From Brevibacillus migulae (lineage in GTDB: Bacteria > Bacillota > Bacilli > Brevibacillales > Brevibacillaceae), in contig NZ_SDKD01000003.1 of assembly GCF_004521915.1 (NCBI RefSeq), forward strand, positions 155,313-219,312: a stretch of DNA of 64,000 nucleotides, in the 5' to 3' direction. Shown piece after piece: positions 27,435 to 36,452 of this stretch. Within the stretch, counting starts at the first letter, position 1, and each line of letters starts with the position of its first letter. The position numbers were made by a program, and so were the translations under genes. Under the pieces are notes generated by a model. It did not search any database and was not told where the DNA came from. It saw only the letters and a program-made list of their open reading frames with translations.

Positions 27435-28703
27435 ATGGGTATGATTAAGAAAATCTATAAGTCTGTAAAAACGCCAAAAACATTAATTCGCAAGCTTCTT
27501 AATCGTTTGCCACAAGGTTTTATTAAAAATACATTTATTCCCTTTCCAAAAGAAGAAGAAATCATTAAGGAATTGGAAGATATTTTCCAAAAAGGTAGTG
27601 CAAAAATATTTATCTTTCCCCTTCCGACGTGCCCTTGGGGGTATATGTTCCAACGTCCTCAACAAATTGCACGGGCTCTGGCTGAGAAAGGTTATACCGT
27701 CCTGTATTTAGTGGACACTAATTTTCCTTTCTCGCCGGATTGGGATGTAAGGGGGGTGAAACAGATTGAACCGAACTTATATTTATATAACGATAATGCA
27801 AGTGGTCGTCTTTTAAGTCAAATTAAAAGTAAGAAGGATGTTGTGATCTGGCAGTTTTGGCCTCATCAAAGAAAGTTCGTAAAGAACATTGAAATGCATT
27901 TATCAGCGCCCGTTACTAAGATATATGACTGTATTGATCATTTGTCTACTTTTTTGAGTTATGAAAGGATTAATGAAGACTTTAATATATCGGTGAAAGA
28001 AGCGGATATTGTAATAGCGACAGCAAAGAGCATATATAAAGAACTGATTGATATAAGAAAAGATACGCTCCTTATTCAAAATGGCGTTCGAATTGAGGAT
28101 TTTATTTCCTTTGAAGAGCGTTGCTGGGCTCAGCTCGAGCAACTAAAGACAGATACAAATATTATTGCTGGATATTACGGAGCTATTGCGGACTGGTTTG
28201 ACTTCTCAACAGTTGAGTTTTTAGCAAGAAAGAATAAGGATTGGACATTTCTTTTTGTTGGTGAAATTTATCCTGAAGTAGAGGATAAAGTTAACGAGTT
28301 GAAAAGATATAATAATGTGAAGTTTTTGCCCAGGGTTTCATATGCCGACATTCCACAGTTGCTTGCTGCGTTTGATGTAGCTCTACTACCATTTTTGATA
28401 AATGATATTACCGTGAACACTTCTCCTGTAAAAGTATATGAGTATATGGCAGGCAGAAAATTGATTGTAAGTTCAGACCTTCCAGAAGTTCGGAATCTGT
28501 CTCCAATATTTGTTGCACGGAATCATGAAGAGTTTCATGTAAAATTACATGAAGCATTTCAACAAAAGGACAATAAACTGATGCAGCAACAATTACTGGA
28601 ATTAGCTGGAGAGAACACTTGGTCCAAACGAATTGAAGCAGTATTATCCCCGTTGGAAAAAGGTTGTGGACTTGTTGAAACTAATGCGAATAGCGATCTT
28701 TGA
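27435..28703 (+). CDS. Glycosyltransferase family 1/4-like (TuaH-related)
   Basis: A 422-residue glycosyltransferase of GT-B fold. The N-terminal domain has CPWGYMFQRPQQIARALAEK, the same YxFQRPQQ phrase as the first domain of the preceding gene, so the two share ancestry. The C-terminal nucleotide-sugar domain has AGYYGAIADWFD, FLFVGEIYPEVEDK and the conserved SPVKVYEYMAGRKLIVSSDLP. Donor and acceptor cannot be read from the sequence. ATG 27435 follows AGGAGAGG. It lies 27 bases after the multidomain transferase and overlaps the next gene by 20 bases, so it is part of the glycan assembly operon. Confidence 0.85.
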   Translation: MGMIKKIYKSVKTPKTLIRKLLNRLPQGFIKNTFIPFPKEEEIIKELEDIFQKGSAKIFIFPLPTCPWGYMFQRPQQIARALAEKGYTVLYLVDTNFPFSPDWDVRGVKQIEPNLYLYNDNASGRLLSQIKSKKDVVIWQFWPHQRKFVKNIEMHLSAPVTKIYDCIDHLSTFLSYERINEDFNISVKEADIVIATAKSIYKELIDIRKDTLLIQNGVRIEDFISFEERCWAQLEQLKTDTNIIAGYYGAIADWFDFSTVEFLARKNKDWTFLFVGEIYPEVEDKVNELKRYNNVKFLPRVSYADIPQLLAAFDVALLPFLINDITVNTSPVKVYEYMAGRKLIVSSDLPEVRNLSPIFVARNHEEFHVKLHEAFQQKDNKLMQQQLLELAGENTWSKRIEAVLSPLEKGCGLVETNANSDL

Positions 28704-29802
28704 TAGGTGGGATTCAGGTATATTTCCTGGTGGCGATACTGTTCAAATCAATGCGATTGCATCATTTTTAGCAGAGAAAGGCTTTTACGTTAAGATTTTC
28801 AACAGTTATAAAGTTAACCTGAATGAATTTGATGTCGTGTTTATTTTTAATTTGACACGTCCATTTGAGGCGTATATACAGGCTAAGGAATGTTTGAAAC
28901 AGGAAAAGCCATATATACTTTTTCCTGTGTATTGGGATTTGGATAGTTTGAAAATGCCGGATGAAATTTTTTCTCCGGTGCAGTTTATTCCTAATTCAGT
29001 AAAATCTCGATTAAGACCCCTTGTTTTTTGGAAAAACAATAGGGTAATGCTCCAAAATTACGATATATCATTCACTGAAATCAATAGTGTGGAAAAAGCG
29101 ATTCGATATATTTTGAATCACGCGAAATATATTTGCCCAAATTCCTATGCAGAAATGGAACACCTAATTGAGCGCTTTGGTGTACATGAAATTAAGGATA
29201 AAAACGTCGTATTGCTAAATGGGATTGATACGCGAAAAATTGTACACAGTTCGAAACATGACATGGACATAGGGATATCACTTCCTGATCACTATTTATG
29301 CTCTGTTGGGGGAATAGGTCCCCGAAAAAATCAACTTAACCTAGTAAGAGCTGCAAAGATGGTGGATATCCCTTTGGTTATTATTGGGAGGGCATCAAAA
29401 GACTGTGAAAAATATGCTGAGAAGGTTTTCAAAACAGCAGGGAATAATGTTACATTCATAGACCATCTTCAACAGGAGACCGTTTTTCAAATCATGAAAA
29501 AGTCAAAAGGACATATGCAGACCAGTTTTATTGAAACACCCGGTCTCGCTTCTATCGAGGCCCTAGCACTTGGTCGTCCTATTGGTGTTTCTGATGTTGC
29601 TCCTGTCCGAGAATATTTCGAAGAACTTGCAATATATTGTAACCCTCATGAGCCTCAATCTATTGCAACAAGTATGGAGAAACTATTTTACACAGAGCAT
29701 GAGGCCGATGTTGATGTCATTCTGGATAGGTTTGATTGGCATATAGTTTTGGATAAGTTGATTTCTTTACTATCAAGTATGGAAGGTAAGCTAGTCTTGT
29801 AG
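28684..29802 (+). CDS. Glycosyltransferase family 4
   Basis: A 372-residue GT-B glycosyltransferase. The start MRIAIFDRWDSGIFPGGDTV is a family-type N-terminus with a Gly-rich acceptor loop. The C-terminal half has CSVGGIGPRKNQLNLVRAAK, IIGRASKD and the donor-binding stretch SFIETPGLASIEALALGRP, which contains the E-x7-E motif. ATG 28684 is chosen by this alignment although the ribosome site is weak. TTG 28633 or TTG 28675 could also be used. It overlaps the preceding gene by 20 bases, implying translational coupling. Sugar specificity is unknown. Confidence 0.82.
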   Translation: MRIAIFDRWDSGIFPGGDTVQINAIASFLAEKGFYVKIFNSYKVNLNEFDVVFIFNLTRPFEAYIQAKECLKQEKPYILFPVYWDLDSLKMPDEIFSPVQFIPNSVKSRLRPLVFWKNNRVMLQNYDISFTEINSVEKAIRYILNHAKYICPNSYAEMEHLIERFGVHEIKDKNVVLLNGIDTRKIVHSSKHDMDIGISLPDHYLCSVGGIGPRKNQLNLVRAAKMVDIPLVIIGRASKDCEKYAEKVFKTAGNNVTFIDHLQQETVFQIMKKSKGHMQTSFIETPGLASIEALALGRPIGVSDVAPVREYFEELAIYCNPHEPQSIATSMEKLFYTEHEADVDVILDRFDWHIVLDKLISLLSSMEGKLVL

Positions 29803-30230
29803 TGGGTTTGTCCGTACGGAGTTGTTCCGCTAGAAAATTTTGAAACAGCAACATGCTAAAACTAGAAAAAGAAATAAAAACTCACTTTTATACAATATAA
29901 AAGGCTGAATAAATTATTATGAACGAATCTGTTGAGCATCCCCAAACAGTATCAGAAACGCCCCTGTTAGGAAAGTATTCCTGAACAATTTTCAATTTAC
30001 AAGATAGAAATCTAAGCAGAATGGATTGATCTAAATGATAGTATTGGTATATGGCAAATAGAAATGAATGGATGAGCATGGGAAGTAAAGAGTTATATCA
30101 TTCATCTTTTTCACAGTATGATAGATAAGGTGTTAGGAAAAATACAACCAGAAATGGCCGCATCTTGCAAAACCTATTAAAAAGTGGGTTTAGAGCGCTA
30201 GTTAGGCCACCTAAAAGGGGCTTGAAACTA
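29803..30230. other. AT-rich interval without convincing gene
   Basis: No convincing gene, terminator or promoter in 428 bases. A 21-codon plus-strand frame (from ATG 29920, beginning MNESVEHPQTVSETPLLG) stops early and could be the stub of a decayed gene. The 63-codon minus frame at 29888-30079 has no ribosome site and no family resemblance. Confidence 0.5.
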
Positions 30231-32744
30231 ATGAGTAGACAAATTGATTATTTTAAGGGGTTGTTAACAAGCAGCCCCCTTAATAAGAAAATAGGACTTG
30301 TAACACTATTTCTTTACATTTTACTTCTATTATTTTGTATAGAGTATGTTCATAGAAATAGTCTGTCAGCTACTTTTTATTGGGTTGTAGGCAACATTGA
30401 ATCATTCATAATGAACTATCTGTTGCTTACACTTGTAATTGGTGTGCTCTTTTCTGTAATTGGCTATATGAATGTTTCTTTAATTGCTGCAACTGTCATT
30501 TTTATGATGATGACCATTATCAACTACTATAAAATAAAGATTTTAGGGATGCCATTATTACCGTGGGATCTGTTTCTAAATAAAGAGGGTATGGATATCG
30601 TACCGCTTGTGGTACAACAGGCTGTTTTGTTTCCTGTGCTGCTTACGCTTATACTTATCGTAGTTGTTATCGTAATAAAAAGGAAAAATTTAATTGTTTT
30701 TTCTGCAAACTATAGGGCTAGGATTGTAACTGGCGCTGTTTTTTCACTTTTACTCTTAGTAGTTTCTTATTTTCAACCATCTCAAATTATGAATATACTT
30801 CATTATTCGGGAATTGATAACCTTGTCTATAACCAAAAAGAAAACTACGAAACAAATGGTATGCTTTTGGCATTTACTTTAAATGTGAGCAGCTCATTTA
30901 TTATTTCGCCGGATAACTATAGTAAACGAGAGATACTAAAAATTGCAGATAACGTTAATTCTATTGACTATAAGAGTGATATAAAGCCAAATGTAATAAT
31001 CGTAATGAATGAGTCTTTTTGGGATCCAACAATTTTGAAAAATGTATCATTTAAACGCGATCCAATACCTAATTTCCGAGAGATGCAACAAGACCATCCA
31101 TCAGGTTATTTGCTTTCTCCCACTTATGGAGGGGGAACAGCAAATGTCGAATTTGAAGTGCTAACTGGTAATTCAGTTAAACTTTTACCAGGTGGTTCCA
31201 TCGCTTATGAAGCGTATGTTAATCGTCCCATTGCATCATTGGCAAGTTATTTTTCCGAAAAGGGTTATGAGACTCTTGCGGTCCACCCATATCATCGATG
31301 GTTCTATAATAGGGACTCAGTCTATCAATTACTTGGGTTTCACACTTTTATTAGCGGTGAGCTTTTTAGTAATCCTGAGTATAAAGGCCCTTTCATTTCT
31401 GATTCAGAGGTTTCCAGGAGGATTTTAGATGAGATGGATAAAACTGCGAAACCAGATTTTATCTATGCGGTTACGATGCAAAATCATGGTCCTTACAATG
31501 AAAAGAGATATAAGAAAAACGAAATAAAGGTTACCGGTGATTTATCACAAGAGTCAGTTAATATGTTAGAAACCTATTCTCAAGGTTTACATGATGCAGA
31601 TCTAGCTTTAAAGCAGCTAGTTGACCATTTTGAAAAGAAGAATGAACCTACAGTAATTGTTTTTTTTGGCGATCACCTACCTTTATTGGGTAACGATTTT
31701 TCAGTATATAAAGAAGCAAAATTTATTGACGCAAATGGTTCTGATGAAGAAAAAGTAAGAATGCAATCAGTTCCTTTTGTAATATGGTCCAATTATAAAA
31801 GCCAAAAATCACACATTGATTCCATGGAAACCACAAGCCTAGGTTCATACTTATTAGATTATATTGAAATGGAGAGTCCCAAATATTTTACTTTAGTTAG
31901 ACAAAGCAATGAGCGAATAGCAAAATTGAAGGATGCACTCAGCAAAATGTACGATGAGGGAGAAAAGAGAGATATAGAACAAGGTATAAAGCAAGAAGAA
32001 GACAAAAATTGGTTGATTCTTTACGATCAATTGTTTGGGAACAATTACATGGGATCAAAACTTCCTGTTGTTCAAGCCGAAAAAAAAGTTGTAATTAATT
32101 CGATGACTATTAAGAAGACTTATCCAGATTTAATTGAGGCTGGTAAGAAATTTAACGAAACCGGAGGGAAAGCTGCCATAGTCATAGAGGGCGAGAATAT
32201 TGGAAGCGGATCTACTATATTTTTAAATGGTAACAAAGTTGAAACGTCTTTCGGAGAATATGGTATCGTATCTGCGGTTGTACCAGAAGAACTTTTCAAA
32301 TTACCAGGAAATTTAAAAGTTCAACTAAAAGTGCTTGATTCAATGGGGAGCACAATCTCAGTTTCAAATGAAGTTTCTGTTCCAATCATTGAATCACATG
32401 AAAAAAGTATAGTGAATCAAACCGTAGTGGAGAACCCACCTTATAAAAATAACATTGTTATTACTAAAATTTATCCCGATGTGGTCACCGCGGGGGAAAT
32501 ATTCAACCCAACGAATGGACAAGCAGCTATTGCCTTAGAAGGAACAAACTTTATTCAGGGTTCTAAAATCTTTTTGAATGGAGTTGAAGTACAAACTGCA
32601 TTCGGGAAAAGCAGTTTCATTTCTGGAATAGTACCAAAGAACTTGTATGAGAAATCAGGTACTCTGGAGGTCCAAGTAAAAGTATTGGATTCGACGAATC
32701 AAATAGTTGCCCAATCTAACAAAGTCGTTATTCCGATTAAGTAA
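30231..32744 (+). CDS. LtaS-family phosphoglycerol transferase-like protein with two C-terminal IPT-like repeats
   Basis: An 837-residue membrane enzyme. Five N-terminal membrane segments (about 15-200) precede an extracellular sulfatase-fold domain (about 255-540). It has VIIVMNESFWDP at the metal site, GGGTANVEFEVLTGNS with the presumed nucleophilic Thr near residue 303, HPYHRWFYNRDS, VTMQNHGPY and VFFGDHLPLLG. The family transfers glycerol phosphate from phosphatidylglycerol to polymers. The C-terminus carries two homologous about 95-residue beta domains (starting KKTYPDLIEAG and TKIYPDVVTAG; both contain IFLNG and VLDS), unusual for LtaS. ATG 30231 follows AAAAGGGG; TTG 30165 lacks a site. 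It may decorate the glycan made by this locus. Confidence 0.85.
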   Translation: MSRQIDYFKGLLTSSPLNKKIGLVTLFLYILLLLFCIEYVHRNSLSATFYWVVGNIESFIMNYLLLTLVIGVLFSVIGYMNVSLIAATVIFMMMTIINYYKIKILGMPLLPWDLFLNKEGMDIVPLVVQQAVLFPVLLTLILIVVVIVIKRKNLIVFSANYRARIVTGAVFSLLLLVVSYFQPSQIMNILHYSGIDNLVYNQKENYETNGMLLAFTLNVSSSFIISPDNYSKREILKIADNVNSIDYKSDIKPNVIIVMNESFWDPTILKNVSFKRDPIPNFREMQQDHPSGYLLSPTYGGGTANVEFEVLTGNSVKLLPGGSIAYEAYVNRPIASLASYFSEKGYETLAVHPYHRWFYNRDSVYQLLGFHTFISGELFSNPEYKGPFISDSEVSRRILDEMDKTAKPDFIYAVTMQNHGPYNEKRYKKNEIKVTGDLSQESVNMLETYSQGLHDADLALKQLVDHFEKKNEPTVIVFFGDHLPLLGNDFSVYKEAKFIDANGSDEEKVRMQSVPFVIWSNYKSQKSHIDSMETTSLGSYLLDYIEMESPKYFTLVRQSNERIAKLKDALSKMYDEGEKRDIEQGIKQEEDKNWLILYDQLFGNNYMGSKLPVVQAEKKVVINSMTIKKTYPDLIEAGKKFNETGGKAAIVIEGENIGSGSTIFLNGNKVETSFGEYGIVSAVVPEELFKLPGNLKVQLKVLDSMGSTISVSNEVSVPIIESHEKSIVNQTVVENPPYKNNIVITKIYPDVVTAGEIFNPTNGQAAIALEGTNFIQGSKIFLNGVEVQTAFGKSSFISGIVPKNLYEKSGTLEVQVKVLDSTNQIVAQSNKVVIPIK

Positions 32745-32751
32745 GGAGAAT

Positions 32752-32800
32752 AGGTACCTTGCATGAGAAACTGCTCTGAGATAAGGTACCTTTACATTCT
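32752..32800 (+). terminator. Possible terminator after the LtaS-like gene
   Basis: AGGTACCTT (32752-32760) pairs with AAGGTACCT (32783-32791) across a 22-base loop. Only a weak T-rich tract follows, so termination may be partial. Confidence 0.4.
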
Positions 32801-32844
32801 TTCATGAGCAATAACCTACTTCAAAATAGAGAAGTGGTGATATC

Positions 32845-33798
32845 GTGAGACCATCTGTATCCATAAACATTGTGACTTACAATAGCCAGGATGACATTCT
32901 TAACTGTTTGAAGGCAGTATATGAGCAGACTGGTACGTTTACACAAAAAGTTATCGTCATAGATAATTGTTCATTAGATAATACCGTATCTCTTATAAAA
33001 GATTATTTTCCTAAAGTAACTATCATTAACAACAGCACAAACATTGGATTCGCTGCAGGACACAATATCGGTATACTTAAATCGGAGCAGGCTGATTACG
33101 TTCTAACGCTTAATCCTGATGTTATGATTAAGCCTGATTACGTGAGTTCCTTACTTGCTGTTATGGAGGGGAATGGTAATGTTGGTATGGCAACGGGGAT
33201 GCTTGTTTCTGCTGAAGGAAATAAAATCGATTCAATGGGGATTGGATTGACGAAGAGTAGACGTGCATTTGATCTTGGCCAAGGAGACAGCCTTGATGAT
33301 TATTACGAAAATAGAGAGATTTTGGGGCCTTGTGCTGCAGCTGCTCTGTATCGTAGAGAGTTTATTAACGATATTTTGATAAACGGCGAGTTTTTCGATA
33401 GCGATTTTTTCATCTATAAGGAAGATGTAGACGTATGCTGGAGGGGACAACTGTTAGGATGGTCATCACTCTTTGTCGCAAACGCTGTGGCTTTTCACAA
33501 ACGAGGCTGGAAAAGAGAGAAGCGAAGAGATATTAACAAAAATGTTAGATTCCATTCCTTTAAGAATAGGTATCTGATGATCATTAAAAATGATGATATT
33601 CCGAATCTAATTCGCCACATTATACCAGTTGTTTTTTTGGAGATCCAATTCTTTATCTATATATTGTTGAGGGAACCATATCTCTTAAAAGCCTATCTCC
33701 AAGTTGTTATATTGATTCCTAAACTCGTAAAAAAAAGAATGGAAATAATGAAAAAGAGAAGAAACTCTCCTGAAAAAATGAGATTATGGTTTGATTAA
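32845..33798 (+). CDS. Glycosyltransferase family 2 (rhamnosyltransferase-like)
   Basis: A 317-residue GT-A fold transferase. Conserved elements are VSINIVTYNSQDDILNCLKA, VIDNCSLDNT, NIGFAAGHNIG, LTLNPDVMIKPDYV (with the Asp of the metal site), GPCAAAALYRREF and DFFIYKEDVDVCWRGQLLGW. This pattern is shared by bacterial rhamnosyltransferases such as WbbL. The C-terminal about 60 residues include a hydrophobic stretch (VVFLEIQFFIYILL), which may hold the protein at the membrane. GTG 32845 is preceded by GAAGTGGTG. The nearby rmlACBD operon would supply dTDP-rhamnose as a donor. The exact linkage cannot be inferred. Confidence 0.85.
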   Translation: MRPSVSINIVTYNSQDDILNCLKAVYEQTGTFTQKVIVIDNCSLDNTVSLIKDYFPKVTIINNSTNIGFAAGHNIGILKSEQADYVLTLNPDVMIKPDYVSSLLAVMEGNGNVGMATGMLVSAEGNKIDSMGIGLTKSRRAFDLGQGDSLDDYYENREILGPCAAAALYRREFINDILINGEFFDSDFFIYKEDVDVCWRGQLLGWSSLFVANAVAFHKRGWKREKRRDINKNVRFHSFKNRYLMIIKNDDIPNLIRHIIPVVFLEIQFFIYILLREPYLLKAYLQVVILIPKLVKKRMEIMKKRRNSPEKMRLWFD

Positions 33799-33860
33799 AA
33801 CTAAAAGGCAATACTTTTACAAGAAGTAACTTTATCATATTAAAAAAATCTACTGTCCAG

Positions 33861-33897
33861 AAGGACGTAGAGAAAATTTTCTCTGCGTCCTTTTATT
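33861..33897 (+). terminator. Rho-independent terminator after the GT2 gene
   Basis: AAGGACGTAGAGAA pairs with TTCTCTGCGTCCTT with one mismatch, followed by T-rich sequence. It separates this transcript from rmlA. Confidence 0.85.
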
Positions 33898-34092
33898 ATT
33901 ATTTTACTTACAAATTTCTCAGATCGGCTATTAATCTGTACTAGTATTTATATGCAACATATTGATATACAGAGATTTCTTGATCCGGGTATAAAATTTT
34001 CATGGTATAATTTCAACGTTGTAAACGGTGGCCTGTATGTGTGATTAATGATAAAAGACGAATTCAAAAATGCTGCAGATAGGAGACTTCCA

Positions 34093-34833
34093 ATGAAAGG
34101 GATTATACTCGCAGGTGGTACCGGGTCACGTCTGTACCCGTTGACAAAAGTAACTAACAAGCACTTATTACCTGTTGGTAAATACCCCATGATTTATCAT
34201 GCCATTCATAAGTTAAGACAAGCAGATATTCATGATATCCTAATCGTGACTGGCCGTGAACACATGGGGGATGTTGTAAATTTGCTAGGAAGCGGATATG
34301 AATTTGGTGTTACATTTACCTACAAGGTGCAAGATCAGGCGGGGGGAATTGCCCAAGCTTTAGGTCTCGCAGAACAGTTTGTCGGTGATGATTTGGTGAC
34401 TGTTATACTGGGAGACAACGTTTTCGGTGATGATATATCCAGTTATGCTAAAAACTTTTTGCAGAAAGGGTATGGGGCTAAAATTCTTATTAAAGAAGTT
34501 CTTGATCCCAATCGTTATGGCGTAGCCGAACTGTCAGGGGATAACATCATTTCAATTGAAGAAAAGCCAAAGTTTCCAAAAAGTCGTTTTGCCGTAACAG
34601 GTATTTACATGTACGATAGCACGGTTTTTGAAATCGTAAAAACGTTGAAACCTTCAGGTAGAGGAGAGCTGGAAATAACCGATGTAAACAATGCCTACAT
34701 TGAGCGAGGTCAACTAACCTTTGATATTCTAAATGGTTGGTGGACAGATGCGGGTACCCACGTTTCTCTCATTCACGCAAATGAATTAGCAAAGGATCTG
34801 GACTATGGTGAGGACTTCGGAAAACTAAAATAG
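34093..34833 (+). CDS. rmlA: Glucose-1-phosphate thymidylyltransferase
   Basis: First enzyme of dTDP-L-rhamnose synthesis: dTTP plus glucose 1-phosphate gives dTDP-glucose and pyrophosphate, in the cytosol. The nucleotide-binding loop is GIILAGGTGSRLYPLTKVTN followed by KHLLPVGKYPM. Other conserved pieces are VILGDNVFGDD (metal Asp), VEEKP-like SIEEKPKFPKS and GRGELEITDVN. At 246 residues it is the short form common in Gram-positives, lacking the C-terminal extension of the 290-residue enzymes. ATG 34093 follows AGGAGA; an upstream in-frame ATG at 34048 lacks family sequence. First gene of rmlACBD. Confidence 0.95.
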   Translation: MKGIILAGGTGSRLYPLTKVTNKHLLPVGKYPMIYHAIHKLRQADIHDILIVTGREHMGDVVNLLGSGYEFGVTFTYKVQDQAGGIAQALGLAEQFVGDDLVTVILGDNVFGDDISSYAKNFLQKGYGAKILIKEVLDPNRYGVAELSGDNIISIEEKPKFPKSRFAVTGIYMYDSTVFEIVKTLKPSGRGELEITDVNNAYIERGQLTFDILNGWWTDAGTHVSLIHANELAKDLDYGEDFGKLK

Positions 34834-34869
34834 GTGACCTTTTGTTAAGCTAAAGAGGTGGAAATTGAT

Positions 34870-35415
34870 ATGAATATAATGAAAACGAAACTAAACGGGG
34901 TACTTATTATTGAACCCAATATTTTCAGTGACACCCGAGGCTTTTTCATGGAGAGTTACAATGAACAAAAATATAAAGATTATGGTTTGGATTTTCAATT
35001 CACACAAGACAACCATTCGCTCTCTACTGAAACAGGTACGATACGAGGACTTCATTATCAGCTAACGCCTAAAGCACAGACAAAGCTTATCAGAGTAATA
35101 AGAGGTGCCATATATGATGTGGTTGTAGATATTAGAAAGACATCTCCCACATTTGGTCAGTGGATTGGGGTAATTTTAAACGAAGAAAATAAAAGACAGC
35201 TTCTTGTTCCAAAGGGTTTTGCACATGGTTTTTGCACATTGGTAAAAAACACAGAAGTACTTTATAAAGTTGATAACTATTATTCACATGAGCACGATCG
35301 TGGAATCATTTGGAATGATCCGGAATTGGGGATTGATTGGCCGACTGCTAATCCTATCCTGTCAGAAAAGGATCAAAAGCATCCTCGGTTAAAAGATGCA
35401 GAGATAAATTTTTAG
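34870..35415 (+). CDS. rmlC: dTDP-4-dehydrorhamnose 3,5-epimerase
   Basis: Third step of dTDP-L-rhamnose synthesis: double epimerisation of dTDP-4-keto-6-deoxyglucose. It is a cupin-type homodimer of 181 residues, the usual size. Conserved elements are DTRGFFMESYN, FTQDNHSLSTETGTIRGLHY with the catalytic His, VIRGAIYDVVVDIRKTSPTFG and LLVPKGFAHGFCTL. ATG 34870 stands 8 bases after AGAGGTGG. It is 36 bases after rmlA and 14 bases before rmlB, in one operon. Confidence 0.95.
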   Translation: MNIMKTKLNGVLIIEPNIFSDTRGFFMESYNEQKYKDYGLDFQFTQDNHSLSTETGTIRGLHYQLTPKAQTKLIRVIRGAIYDVVVDIRKTSPTFGQWIGVILNEENKRQLLVPKGFAHGFCTLVKNTEVLYKVDNYYSHEHDRGIIWNDPELGIDWPTANPILSEKDQKHPRLKDAEINF

Positions 35416-35429
35416 AGGTGGGAAAATAG

Positions 35430-36452
35430 ATGAAACTGCTAGTTACGGGTGGAGCTGGATTTATCGGGAGTAATTTTATTCGATATATGAGCAAGAAATA
35501 TTCAGATTACGAACTCATTAATCTCGATGCCTTAACTTACGCGGGAAATCTCGAAAGCCTTAAAGATCTGAAAGGAAATCCGAAATATCAATTTGTTCAC
35601 GGAAGCATTACAGATCGAGATCTTGTGTATTCCCTTCTTTCCCAAAGAGTGGATGTAATTGTCAACTTCGCGGCGGAATCACATGTGGATCGAAGTATAA
35701 CGGAACCCGATGTCTTTGTAAAAACCAATGTAATGGGAACACAGGTCCTATTGGATGCTGCGAAAAGTGCCGGGATCAAGAAATATGTTCAAATCTCAAC
35801 GGATGAAGTATATGGAACACTTGGGGAAACTGGTTATTTCACAGAAAACACACCGCTTAGCCCCAATAGTCCGTATTCAGCAAGCAAAGCAGCAGCTGAC
35901 CTATTGGTTCGTGCTTATCATGAAACTTACGGATTGCCAGTTAATATTACCCGTTGCTCCAACAACTATGGACCCTATCATTTTCCGGAAAAGCTGATCC
36001 CTCTTATGATTATCAATGCAATGAATGGCAAGGAACTTCCCGTTTACGGTGACGGTTTACATGTTCGTGATTGGCTTCATGTCGAGGATCATTGTGCTGC
36101 TGTCGACCTGGTTATTCATGAAGGCAAGCCAGGAGAAGTTTACAATGTCGGTGGTAATAATGAGCGAACGAACTTGGAGATAGTGAGGAAAATTTTATCT
36201 GAGTTGGGTCAATCCGAAGAAATGATTAAATTCGTAAAAGATCGACCTGGTCATGATAAACGCTACGCCATTGATGCGATGAAATTAAGAACTGAGCTTG
36301 GGTGGGAACCAAAATATACGTTTGAAACTGGCATTGTTGAAACGGTTCAATGGTACATCAATAATCAGGATTGGTGGAGCCGCATTATTAATGGAGAGTA
36401 TCGGGATTACTATGAAAAACAATACAAGAATCGTCTTGAAGAGGTAAAATAA
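35430..36452 (+). CDS. rmlB: dTDP-glucose 4,6-dehydratase
   Basis: Second step of dTDP-L-rhamnose synthesis: NAD-dependent conversion of dTDP-glucose to dTDP-4-keto-6-deoxyglucose. Extended SDR fold with the NAD loop TGGAGFIGSNF at the start, NFAAESHVDRSI, VQISTDEVYG carrying the Thr-Asp-Glu catalytic triad, and the SPYSASKAAAD active-site Tyr/Lys. Further motifs are RCSNNYGPYHFPEKLIPLMI and RDWLHVEDHC. Its 340 residues are normal. It overlaps rmlD by one base (TAATG), implying coupled translation. Confidence 0.96.
   Translation: MKLLVTGGAGFIGSNFIRYMSKKYSDYELINLDALTYAGNLESLKDLKGNPKYQFVHGSITDRDLVYSLLSQRVDVIVNFAAESHVDRSITEPDVFVKTNVMGTQVLLDAAKSAGIKKYVQISTDEVYGTLGETGYFTENTPLSPNSPYSASKAAADLLVRAYHETYGLPVNITRCSNNYGPYHFPEKLIPLMIINAMNGKELPVYGDGLHVRDWLHVEDHCAAVDLVIHEGKPGEVYNVGGNNERTNLEIVRKILSELGQSEEMIKFVKDRPGHDKRYAIDAMKLRTELGWEPKYTFETGIVETVQWYINNQDWWSRIINGEYRDYYEKQYKNRLEEVK

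Noticed and set aside
29888..30079. 63-codon minus-strand frame in the gap before the LtaS-like gene
   Set aside because: No ribosome site and no recognisable family.
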